Shown one piece after another: positions 52,561-63,866 of a stretch of 64,000 nt of DNA. The DNA is from Dendrocalamus latiflorus (Eukaryota; Streptophyta; Magnoliopsida; Poales; Poaceae). The stretch is from the NCBI GenBank assembly GCA_017311315.1, contig CM029627.1, positions 54,523,027 through 54,587,026 on the forward strand, read 5' to 3'. Positions within the stretch are counted from its first letter, which is position 1, and the number at the start of each line of letters is the position of its first letter. Made by a program: the position numbers and the translations under genes. The notes beneath the pieces are model-generated. The model had not been told where the DNA came from, did no database searches, and saw only the letters and a program-made list of their open reading frames with translations.

Positions 52561-55406
52561 GGTCACTCTTTCGGCAAAATGTGCTACGAAAACAAAAAAT
52601 CCCCGGACTGCCTCGGTATCCCTGGAACGACTAGAAAAGTTGAAAATCATGAGCTATAGGTCACTCTTTCGGCCAAATGTGCTACGAAAACAAAAAATCC
52701 CCGGACTGCCTCGGTAACCCCGGAACGACTAGAAAAGCTAAAAATCGTCAGCTATAGGCCACACTTTCGGCCAAATGTGCTACGAAAAATAAAAATCCTC
52801 GAACTGCCTCGGTAACCCCGGAACGACTAGACAAGCTGAAAATCGTGAGCTATAGGTCACTCTTTCGGCCAAATGTGCTACGAAAAATAAAAATCCCCGA
52901 ACTGGCCCGGTAACCCCGGAATGACAAGAAAAGCTGAAAATCGTGAGCTATAGGTCACTCTTTCGGTCAAATGTGCTACGAAAAATAAAAATCCACGCAC
53001 TACCTCAGTAACCTCGGAACGACTAGAAAAGCTGAAAATCGTGAGCGATAGATCACTCTTTCGGCCAAATGTGCCACGAAAAATAAAAATCCCAGGGTTG
53101 CCTCAGTAACCCCGGAACGACTAGAAAAGCTGAAAATCGTCAGCTATAGGCCACGCTTTCGGCCAAATGTGCTACGAAAAATAAAAATCCCCGGACTGCG
53201 TCGGTAACCCCGGAACGACTAGAAAAGCTGAAAATCGTGAGCTATAGGTCACACTTTCGGCCAAATGTACTACGAAAAATAAAAATCCCCGGACTGCGTC
53301 GGTAACCCCGGAACGACTAGAAAAGCTGAAAATCGTGAGCTATAGAGGTCACTCTTTCGGCCAAATGTGCTACGAAAAATAAAAATCCCCGGACTGGCCC
53401 TGTAAACCCAGAACGACTAGAAAAGCTGAAAATGGGGAGCTATAGGTCACTCTTTCGGACAAATGTGCTACAAAAAATAAAAATCCACGGACTGGCCCTA
53501 TAAACCCGGGACGACTAGAAAAGCTGAAAATCGTGATCGATAGGTCACTCTTTCGGCCAAATGTGGTACAAAAAATAAAAATCCCCAGACTGCCTCGGTA
53601 ACCCCGGAACGACAAGAAAAGCTGAAAATCGTCAGCTATAGGCCACACTTTCGGCCAAATGTGCTACGAAAAATAAAAATCCTCGAACTGCCTCGGTAAC
53701 CCCAGAACGACTAAACAAGCTGAAAATCGTGAGCTATAGGTCACTCTTTCGGCCAAATGTGCTACGAAAAATAAAAATCCCCGAACTGGCCCGGTAAACC
53801 CGAAACGACTAGAAAAGCTGAAAATTGTGAGCTATAGGTCACACTTTCGGCCAAATGTGCTCTGAAAAATAAAAATACCTGCACTAGTCCGGTAACCCCG
53901 GAACGACTAGAAAAGCTGAAAATCGTGAGCTATTGGCCACGCTTTCGGCAAAATGTGCTCCGAGAAATACAAATCCCCGAACTGCCTCGGTAAACCCAAA
54001 ACGACTAGAGAAGCTGAAAATCGTGAGCTATAGGTCATTCCTTCGGCCAAATGTGCTACGAAAACAAAAAATCCCCGGACTGCCTTGGTAACCCCGGAAC
54101 GACTAGAAAAGCTGAAAATCGTGAGCTATAGGTCACTCTTTCGGACAAATGTGCTCTGAAAAATAAAAATACCTGCACTAGTCCGGTAACCCCGGAACGA
54201 CTAGAAAAGCTGAAAATCATGAGCTATAGGTCACACTTTCGGCCAAATGTGCTCTGAAAAATAAAAATACCTGCACTAGTCCGGTAACCCCGGAACGACT
54301 AGAAAAGCTGAAAATTATGAGCTATAGGCCACGCTTTCGGCAAAATGTGCTCCGAGAAATACAAATCCCCAAACTGCCTCGGTAAACTAGAAACGACTAG
54401 AGAAGCTGAAAATCGTGAGCTATAGGTCACGCTTTGGGCCTAATGTGCTTCAAAAAATAAAAAACCCCTGATTGGTTCGGTAGCCCGAAACGACTAGAGA
54501 AGCTGAAAATCGTGAGCTATAGGTCAGTCTTTCGGCAAAATGTGCTACGAAAACAAAAAATCCCCGGACTGCCTTGGTATCCCCGGAACGACTAGAAAAG
54601 CTGAAAATCGTGAGCTATAGGCCACTCTTTCGGCCAAATGTGCTACGAAAACAAAAAATCCCCGGACTGCCTCGGTAACCCCGGAACGACTAGAAAAGCT
54701 GAAAATCGTGAGCTATAGGTCACTCTTTCGGCCAAATGTGCTACGAAAAATAAAAATCCCCGGACTACCTCGGTAACCCCGGAACGACTAGAAAAGCTGA
54801 AAATCGTGAGCTATACGATCACTCTTTCGGCCAAATGTGCTACAAAAAATAAAAATCCCCGGACTGGCCCTGTAAACTCGGAACGACTAGAAAAGCTGAA
54901 AATGGTGAGCTATAGGTCACTCTTTCGGCCAAATGTACTACGAAAAATAAAAATCCCCGGGCTGCGTCGGTAACCCCGGAACGACTAGACAAGTTGAAAA
55001 TCGTGAGCTATAGGTCACTCTTTCGGACAAATGTGCTACGAAAAATAAAAAACCCCGGACTGCCTCGGTAACCCCGGAACGACTAGAAAAGCTGAAAATC
55101 GTGAGCTATAAGGTGACTCTTTCGGCCAAATGTGCTACGAAAAATAAAAATCCCCGGACTGCCTCGGTAACCCCGGAATGACTAGAAAAGCTGAAAATCG
55201 TGAGCTATAAGGTCACTCTTTCAGCCAAATGTGCTACAAAAAATAAAAATCCCCGGACTGGCCCTGTAAACCCGGAACGACTAGAAAAGCTGAAAATGGT
55301 GAGCTATAAGTCACTCTTTCGGTCAAATGTACAACGAAAAATAAAAATCCCCGGACTGCATCGGTAACCCCGGAACCACTAGAAAAGCTGAAAATCGTGA
55401 GCTATA
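52561..55406 (+). repeat. 2846-bp HOR, copy 2
   Basis: Exact 2846-bp offset from copy 1. A private change is GGAATGACAAG near 52919 (CpG transition) against GGAACGACAAG in the other two copies. Confidence 0.95.
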
Positions 55407-58252
55407 GGTCACTCTTTCGGCAAAATGTGCTACGAAAACAAAAAATCCCCGGACTGCCTCGGTATCCCTGGAACGACTAGAAAAGTTGAAAATCATGAGC
55501 TATAGGTCACTCTTTCGGCCAAATGTGCTACGAAAACAAAAAATCCCCGGACTGCCTCGGTAACCCCGGAACGACTAGAAAAGCTAAAAATCGTCAGCTA
55601 TAGGCCACACTTTCGGCCAAATGTGCTACGAAAAATAAAAATCCTCGAACTGCCTCGGTAACCCCGGAACGACTAGACAAGCTGAAAATCGTGAGCTATA
55701 GGTCACTCTTTCGGCCAAATGTGCTACGAAAAATAAAAATCCCCGAACTGGCCCGGTAACCCCGGAACGACAAGAAAAGCTGAAAATCGTGAGCTATAGG
55801 TCACTCTTTCGGTCAAATGTGCTACGAAAAATAAAAATCCACGCACTACCTCAGTAACCTCGGAACGACTAGAAAAGCTGAAAATCGTGAGCGATAGATC
55901 ACTCTTTCGGCCAAATGTGCCACGAAAAATAAAAATCCCAGGGTTGCCTCAGTAACCCCGGAACGACTAGAAAAGCTGAAAATCGTCAGCTATAGGCCAC
56001 GCTTTCGGCCAAATGTGCTACGAAAAATAAAAATCCCCGGACTGCGTCGGTAACCCCGGAACGACTAGAAAAGCTGAAAATCATGAGCTATAGGTCACAC
56101 TTTCGGCCAAATGTACTACGAAAAATAAAAATCCCCGGACTGCGTCGGTAACCCCGGAACGACTAGAAAAGCTGAAAATCGTGAGCTATAGAGGTCACTC
56201 TTTCGGCCAAATGTGCTACGAAAAATAAAAATCCCCGGACTGGCCCTGTAAACCCAGAACGACTAGAAAAGCTGAAAATGGGGAGCTATAGGTCACTCTT
56301 TCGGACAAATGTGCTACAAAAAATAAAAATCCACGGACTGGCCCTATAAACCCGGGACGACTAGAAAAGCTGAAAATCGTGATCGATAGGTCACTCTTTC
56401 GGCCAAATGTGGTACAAAAAATAAAAATCCCCAGACTGCCTCGGTAACCCCGGAACGACAAGAAAAGCTGAAAATCGTCAGCTATAGGCCACACTTTCGG
56501 CCAAATGTGCTACGAAAAATAAAAATCCTCGAACTGCCTCGGTAACCCCAGAACGACTAAACAAGCTGAAAATCGTGAGCTATAGGTCACTCTTTCGGCC
56601 AAATGTGCTACGAAAAATAAAAATCCCCGAACTGGCCCGGTAAACCCGAAACGACTAGAAAAGCTGAAAATTGTGAGCTATAGGTCACACTTTCGGCCAA
56701 ATGTGCTCTGAAAAATAAAAATACCTGCACTAGTCCGGTAACCCCGGAACGACTAGAAAAGCTGAAAATCGTGAGCTATTGGCCACGCTTTCGGCAAAAT
56801 GTGCTCCGAGAAATACAAATCCCCGAACTGCCTCGGTAAACCCAAAACGACTAGAGAAGCTGAAAATCGTGAGCTATAGGTCATTCCTTCGGCCAAATGT
56901 GCTACGAAAACAAAAAATCCCCGGACTGCCTTGGTAACCCCGGAACGACTAGAAAAGCTGAAAATCGTGAGCTATAGGTCACTCTTTCGGACAAATGTGC
57001 TCTGAAAAATAAAAATACCTGCACTAGTCCGGTAACCCCGGAACGACTAGAAAAGCTGAAAATCATGAGCTATAGGTCACACTTTCGGCCAAATGTGCTC
57101 TGAAAAATAAAAATACCTGCACTAGTCCGGTAACCCCGGAACGACTAGAAAAGCTGAAAATTATGAGCTATAGGCCACGCTTTCGGCAAAATGTGCTCCG
57201 AGAAATACAAATCCCCAAACTGCCTCGGTAAACTAGAAACGACTAGAGAAGCTGAAAATCGTGAGCTATAGGTCACGCTTTGGGCCTAATGTGCTTCAAA
57301 AAATAAAAAACCCCTGATTGGTTCGGTAGCCCGAAACGACTAGAGAAGCTGAAAATCGTGAGCTATAGGTCAGTCTTTCGGCAAAATGTGCTACGAAAAC
57401 AAAAAATCCCCGGACTGCCTTGGTATCCCCGGAACGACTAGAAAAGCTGAAAATCGTGAGCTATAGGCCACTCTTTCGGCCAAATGTGCTACGAAAACAA
57501 AAAATCCCCGGACTGCCTCGGTAACCCCGGAACGACTAGAAAAGCTGAAAATCGTGAGCTATAGGTCACTCTTTCGGCCAAATGTGCTACGAAAAATAAA
57601 AATCCCCGGACTACCTCGGTAACCCCGGAACGACTAGAAAAGCTGAAAATCGTGAGCTATACGATCACTCTTTCGGCCAAATGTGCTACAAAAAATAAAA
57701 ATCCCCGGACTGGCCCTGTAAACTCGGAACGACTAGAAAAGCTGAAAATGGTGAGCTATAGGTCACTCTTTCGGCCAAATGTACTACGAAAAATAAAAAT
57801 CCCCGGGCTGCGTCGGTAACCCCGGAACGACTAGACAAGTTGAAAATCGTGAGCTATAGGTCACTCTTTCGGACAAATGTGCTACGAAAAATAAAAAACC
57901 CCGGACTGCCTCGGTAACCCCGGAACGACTAGAAAAGCTGAAAATCGTGAGCTATAAGGTGACTCTTTCGGCCAAATGTGCTACGAAAAATAAAAATCCC
58001 CGGACTGCCTCGGTAACCCCGGAATGACTAGAAAAGCTGAAAATCGTGAGCTATAAGGTCACTCTTTCAGCCAAATGTGCTACAAAAAATAAAAATCCCC
58101 GGACTGGCCCTGTAAACCCGGAACGACTAGAAAAGCTGAAAATGGTGAGCTATAAGTCACTCTTTCGGTCAAATGTACAACGAAAAATAAAAATCCCCGG
58201 ACTGCATCGGTAACCCCGGAACCACTAGAAAAGCTGAAAATCGTGAGCTATA
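55407..58252 (+). repeat. 2846-bp HOR, copy 3
   Basis: Exact 2846-bp offset from copy 2. A private change is AATCATGAGC near 56082 where the others have AATCGTGAGC (again a CpG transition). Periodicity stops at about 58267, where CGGACAAATG replaces CGGCAAAATG. Confidence 0.95.
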
Positions 58253-59809
58253 GGTCACTCTTTCGGACAAATGTGCTACGAAAAATAAAAATCCACGGAC
58301 TGGCCCTGTAACCCCGGAACGACTAGAAAAGCTGAAAATCGTCAGCTATAGGCCACACTTTCGGCCAAATGTGCCATGAAAAATAAAAATCCCCGGGCTG
58401 CCTCGGTAACCCCGGAACGACTAGAAAAGCTGAAAATCGTCAGCTATAGGCCACACTTTCGGCCAAATGTGCTCCGAAAAATAAAAATCCCCGAACTGGC
58501 CCGGTAAACCCGAAACGACTAGAAAAGCTGAAAATTGTGAGCTATAGGTCACACTTTCGGCCAAATGTGCTCTGAAAAATAAAAATACCTGCACTAGTCC
58601 GGTAACCCCGGAACGACTAGAAAAGCTGAAAATCATGAGCTATTGGCCACGCTTTCGGCAAAATGTGCTCCGAGAAATACAAATCCGCGAACTGCCTCGG
58701 TAAACCCAAAACGACTAGAGAAGCTGAAAATCGTGAGCTATAAGTCATTCCTTCGGCCAAATGTGCTACGAAAACAAAAAATCCCCGGACTGCCTCGGTA
58801 ACCCCGGAACGACTAGAAAAGCTGAAAATCGTGAGCTATAGGTCACTCTTTCGGCCAAATCTGCTACGAAAACAAAAAATCCCCGGACTGCCTCGGTAAC
58901 CCCGGAACGACTGGAAAAGCTGAAAATCGTGAGCTATAGGTCACACTTTCGGCCAAATGTGCTCTGAAAAATAAAAATACCCGCACTAGTCCGGTAACCC
59001 CGGAACGACTAGAAAAGCTGAAAATCATGAGCTATTGGCCACGCTTTCGGCAAAATGTGCTCCGAGAAATACAAATCCCCGAACTGCCTCGGTAAACCCA
59101 AAACGACTAGAGAAGCTGAAAATCGTGAGCTATAGGTCATTCCTTCGGCCAAATGTGCTACGAAAACAAAAAATCCCCGGACTGCCTTGGTAACCCCGGA
59201 ACGACTAGAAAAGCTGAAAATCGTGAGCTATAGGTCACTCTTTCGGACAAATGTGCTCTGAAAAATAAAAATACCTGCACTAGTCCGGTAACCCCGGAAC
59301 GACTAGAAATGCTGAAAATCATGAGCTATAGGTCACACTTTCGGCCAAATGTGCTCTGAAAAATAAAAATACCTGCACTAGTCCGGTAACCCCGGAACGA
59401 CTAGAAAAGCTGAAAATTATGAGCTATAGGCCACGCTTTCGGCAAAATGTGCTCCGAGAAATACAAATCCCCAAACTGCCTCGGTAAACTAGAAACGACT
59501 AGAGAAGCTGAAAATCGTGAGCTATAGGTCAGTCTTTCGGCAAAATGTGCTACGAAAACAAAAAATCCCCGGACTGCCTTGGTAACCCCGGAACGACTAG
59601 ACAAGCTGAAAATCGTGAGCTATAGGCCACTCTTTCGGCCAAATGTGCTACGAAAACAAAAAATCCCCGGACTGCCTCGGTAACCCCGGAACGACTAGAA
59701 AAGCTGAAAATCGTGAGCTATAGGTCACTCTTTCGGCCAAATGTGCTACGAAAAATAAAAATCCCCGGACTGCCTCGGTAACCCCGGAACGACTAGAAAA
59801 GCTGAAAAT
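58253..59809 (+). repeat. Recombined fragments of the 2846- and 1568-bp units
   Basis: The stretch 58.35-58.95 kb resembles 62.2-62.6 kb, with CCGGGCTGCCTCGG and the D unit carrying AATCCGCGAACTGCC. The stretch 59.02-59.58 kb resembles the triple-C portion of the 2846-bp unit (C units at 58961, 59255 and 59353). The type B unit that follows in the 2846-bp unit is skipped near 59510. Confidence 0.8.
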
Positions 59810-60497
59810 CGTGAGCTATAAGGTCACTCTTTCGGCCAAATGTGCTACAAAAAATAAAAATCCCCGGACTGCCTCGGTAACCCCGGAATGACTAGAAAAG
59901 CTGAAAATCGTGAGCTATAAGGTCACTCTTTCGGCCAAATGTGCTACAAAAAATAAAAATCCCCGGACTGGCCCTGTAAACCCGGAACGACAAGAAAAGC
60001 TGAAAATGGTGAGCTATAAGTCACTCTTTCGGTCAAATGTACAACGAAAAATAAAAATCCCCGGACTGCATCGGTAACCCCGGAACCACTAGAAAAGCTG
60101 AAAATCGTGAGCTATAGGTCACTCTTTCGGACAAATGTGCTACGAAAAATAAAAATCCACGGACTGGCCCTGTAACCCCGGAACGACTAGAAAAGCTGAA
60201 AATCGTCAGCTATAGGCCACACTTTCGGCCAAATGTGCAACGAAAAATAAAAATCCACGAACTGCCTCAGTAACCCCGGAACGACTAGAAAAGCTGAAAA
60301 TGGTGAGCTATAGGTCACTCTTTCGGCCAAATGTACTACGAAAAATAAAAATCCCCGGACTGCGTCGGTAACCCCGGAACGACTAGACAAGTTGAAAATC
60401 GTGAGCTATAGGTCACTCTTTCGGACAAATGTGCTACGAAAAATAAAAAACCCCGGACTGCCTCGGTAACCCCGGAACGACTAGAAAAGCTGAAAAT
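59810..60497 (+). repeat. 688-bp HOR (7 monomers), copy 1
   Basis: The order GGAATGACTAG, CGACAAGAAAAGC, CTATAAGTCAC with GTACAACG, GGAACCACTAG, then ATCCACGGACTGGCCCTG recurs 688 bp downstream (GTACAACG at about 60041 and 60729). Confidence 0.87.
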
Positions 60498-61084
60498 CGT
60501 GAGCTATAAGGTTACTCTTTCGGCCAAATGTGCTACAAAAAATAAAAATCCCCGGACTGCCTCGGTAACCCCGGAATGACTAGAAAAGCTGAAAATCGTG
60601 AGCTATAAGGTCACTCTTTCGGCCAAATGTGCTACAAAAAATAAAAATCCCCGGACTGGCCCTGTAAACCCGGAACGACAAGAAAAGCTGAAAATGGTGA
60701 GCTATAAGTCACTCTTTCGGTCAAATGTACAACGAAAAATAAAAATCCCCGGACTGCATCGGTAACCCCGGAACCACTAGAAAAGCTGAAAATCGTGAGC
60801 TATAGGTCACTCTTTCGGACAAATGTGCTACGAAAAATAAAAATCCACGGACTGGCCCTGTAACCCCGGAACGACTAGAAAAGCTGAAAATCGTCAGCTA
60901 TAGGCCACACTTTCGGCCAAATGTGCTACGAAAAATAAAAATCCACGAACTGCCTCGGTAACCCCGGAACGACTAGACAAGCTGAAAATCGTGAGCTATA
61001 GGTCACTCTTTCGGCCAAATGTGCTACGAAAAATAAAAATCCCCGAACTGGCCCGGTAAACCCGAAACGACTAGAAAAGCTGAA
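60498..61084 (+). repeat. 688-bp HOR, partial copy 2, plus linker
   Basis: Matches copy 1 to about 60930, with GGTTACTC for GGTCACTC near 60510 and GTGCTACG for GTGCAACG near 60930. It then runs into A and GAACTGGCCCGG units that lead to the next cassette. Confidence 0.82.
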
Positions 61085-62652
61085 AATTGTGAGCTATAGG
61101 TCACACTTTCGGCCAAATGTGCTCTGAAAAATAAAAATACCTGCACTAGTCTGGTAACCCCGGAACGACTAGAAAAGCTGAAAATCATGAGCTATTGGCC
61201 ACGCTTTCGGCAAAATGTGCTCCGAGAAATACAAATCCCCGAACTGCCTCGGTAAACCCAAAACGACTAGAGAAGCTGAAAATCCTGAGCTATAGGTCAT
61301 TCTTTCGGCCAAATGTGCTACGAAAACAAAAAATCCGCGGACTGCCTCGGTAAACCCGGAACGACTAGAAAAGCTGAAAATCGTGAGCTATAGGTCACTC
61401 TTTCGGCCAAATGTGCTACGAAAACAAAAAATCCCCGGACTGCCTCGGTAACCCCGGAACGACTGGAAAAGCTGAAAATCGTGAGCTATAGGTCACACTT
61501 TCGGACAAATGTGCTCTGAAAAATAAAAATACCTGCACTAGTCCGGTAACCCCGGAACGACTAGAAAAGCTGAAAATCATGAGCTATAGGCCACGCTTTC
61601 GGCAAAATGTGCTCCGAGAAATACAAATCCCCGAACTGCCTCGGTAAACTAGAAACGACTAGAGAAGCTGAAAATCGTAGGCTATAGGTCACGCTTTGGG
61701 CCTAAAGTGCTTCAAAAAATAAAAAACCCCTGATTGGTTCGGTAAACCCGAAACGGCTAGAGAAGCTGATAATCGTGAGCTATAGGTCACTCTTTCGGCA
61801 AAATGTGCTACGAAAACAAAAAATCCCCGGACTGCCTCGGTATCCCCGGAACGACTAGAAAAGCTGAAAATCGTGAGCTATAGGTCACTCTTTCGGCCAA
61901 ATGTGCTACGAAAACAAAAAATCCCCGGACTGCCTCGGTAACCCCGGAACGACTAGAAAAGATAAAAATCGTGAGCTATAGGTCACTCTTTCGGCCAAAT
62001 TTGGTACAAAAAATAAAAATCCCCGGACTGCCTCGGTAACCCCGGAACGACAAGAAAAGCTGAAAATTGTGAGCTATAGGTCACTCTTCCGGTCAAATGT
62101 GCTACGAAAAATAAAAAGCCACGCACTGCCTCAGTTACCCCGGAACGACTAGAAAAGCAGAAAATCGTGAGCGATAGATCACTCTTTCGGCCAAATGTGC
62201 CACGAAAAATAAAAATCCCCGGGCTGCCTCAGTAACCCCGGAACGACTAGAAAAGCTGAAAATCGTCAGCTATAGGCCACACTTTCGGCCAAATGTGCTC
62301 TGAAAAATAAAAATACCTGCACTAGTCCGGTAGCCCCGGAACGACTAGAAAAGCTGAAAATCATGAGCTATTGGCCACGCTTTCGGCAAAATGTGCTCCG
62401 AGAAATACAAATCCGCGAACTGCCTCGGTAAACCCAAAACGACTAGAGAAGCTGAAAATCGTGAGCTATAAGTCATTCCTTCGGCCAAATGTGCTACGAA
62501 AACAAAAAATCCCCGGACTGCCTCGGTAACCCCGGAACGACTAGAAAAGCTGAAAATCGTGAGCTATAGGTCACTCTTTCGGCCAAATGTGCTACGAAAA
62601 CAAAAAATCCCCGGACTGCCTCGGTAACCCCGGAACGACTAGAAAAGCTGAA
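61085..62652 (+). repeat. 1568-bp HOR (16 monomers), copy 1
   Basis: Length exactly 16 x 98. It contains C units at 61121, 61513 and 62297, D with CCCAAAACGAC, a full C-D-B cassette at 61.5-61.8 kb with the CGGCTAGAGAAGCTGATAAT variant, and AAAAAGCCACGC near 62115. Confidence 0.9.
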
Positions 62653-63866
62653 AATCGTAAGCTATAGGTCACACTTTCGGCCAAATGTGCTCTGAAAAAT
62701 AAAAATACCTGCACTAGTCCGGTAACCCCGGAACGACTAGAAAAGCTGAAAATCATGAGCTATTGGCCACGCTTTCGGCAAAATGTGCTCTGAGAAATAC
62801 AAAGCCCCGAACTGCCTCGGTAAACCCAAAACGACTAGAGAAGCTGAAAATCCTGAGCTATAGGTCATTCTTTCGGCCAAATGTGCTACGAAAACAAAAA
62901 ATCCGCGGATTGCCTCGGTAACCCCGGAACGACTAGAAAAGCTGAAAATCGTGAGCTATAGGTCACTCTTTCGGCCAAATGTGCTACGAAAACAAAAAAT
63001 CCCCGGACTGCCTCGGTAACCCCGGAACGACTGGAAAAGCTGAAAATCGTGAGCTATAGGTCACACTTTCGGACAAATGTGCTCTGAAAAATAAAAATAC
63101 CTGCACTAGTCCGGTAACCCCGGAACGACTAGAAAAGCTGAAAATCATGAGCTATAGGCTACGCTTTCGGCAAAATGTGCTCCGAGAAACACAAATCCCC
63201 GAACTGCCTCGGTAAACTAGAAACGACTAGAGAAGCTGAAAATCGTAGGCTATAGGTCACGCTTTGGGCCTAAAGTGCATCAAAAAATAAAAAACCCCTG
63301 ATTGGTTCGGTAAACCCGAAACGGCTAGAGAAGCTGATAATCGTGAGCTATAGGTCAGTCTTTCGGCAAAATGTGCTACGAAAACAAAAAATCCCCGGAC
63401 TGCCTTGGTATCCCCGGAACGACTAGAAAAGCTGAAAATCGTGAGCTATAGGTCACTCTTTCGGCCAAATGTGCTACGAAAACAAAAAATCCCCGGACTG
63501 CCTCGGTAACCCCGGAACGACTAGAAAAGCTCAAAATCGTGAGCTATAGGTCACTCTTTCGGCCAAATGTGGTACAAAAAATAAAAATCCCCGGACTGCC
63601 TCGGTAACCCCGGAACGACAAGAAAAGCTGAAAATCGTGAGCTATAGGTCACTCTTGCGGTCAAATGTGCTACGAAAAATAAAAAGCCACGCACTACCTC
63701 AGTAACCCCGGAACGACTAGAAAAACTGAAAATCGTGAGCGATAGATCACTCTTTCGGCCAAATGTGCCACGAAAAATAAAAATCCCCGGGCTGCCTCAG
63801 TAACCCCGGAACGACTAGAAAAGCTGAAAATCGTCAGCTATAGGCCACACTTTCGGCCAAATGTGC
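62653..63866 (+). repeat. 1568-bp HOR, partial copy 2
   Basis: Collinear with copy 1 at +1568 (C units at 62689 and 63081, CTGATAAT near 63325). It breaks near 63866, where GTGCTCCG replaces GTGCTCTG. Several private changes are present, for example GAGAAACACAAAT near 63184 and GTGCATC near 63277. Confidence 0.9.
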
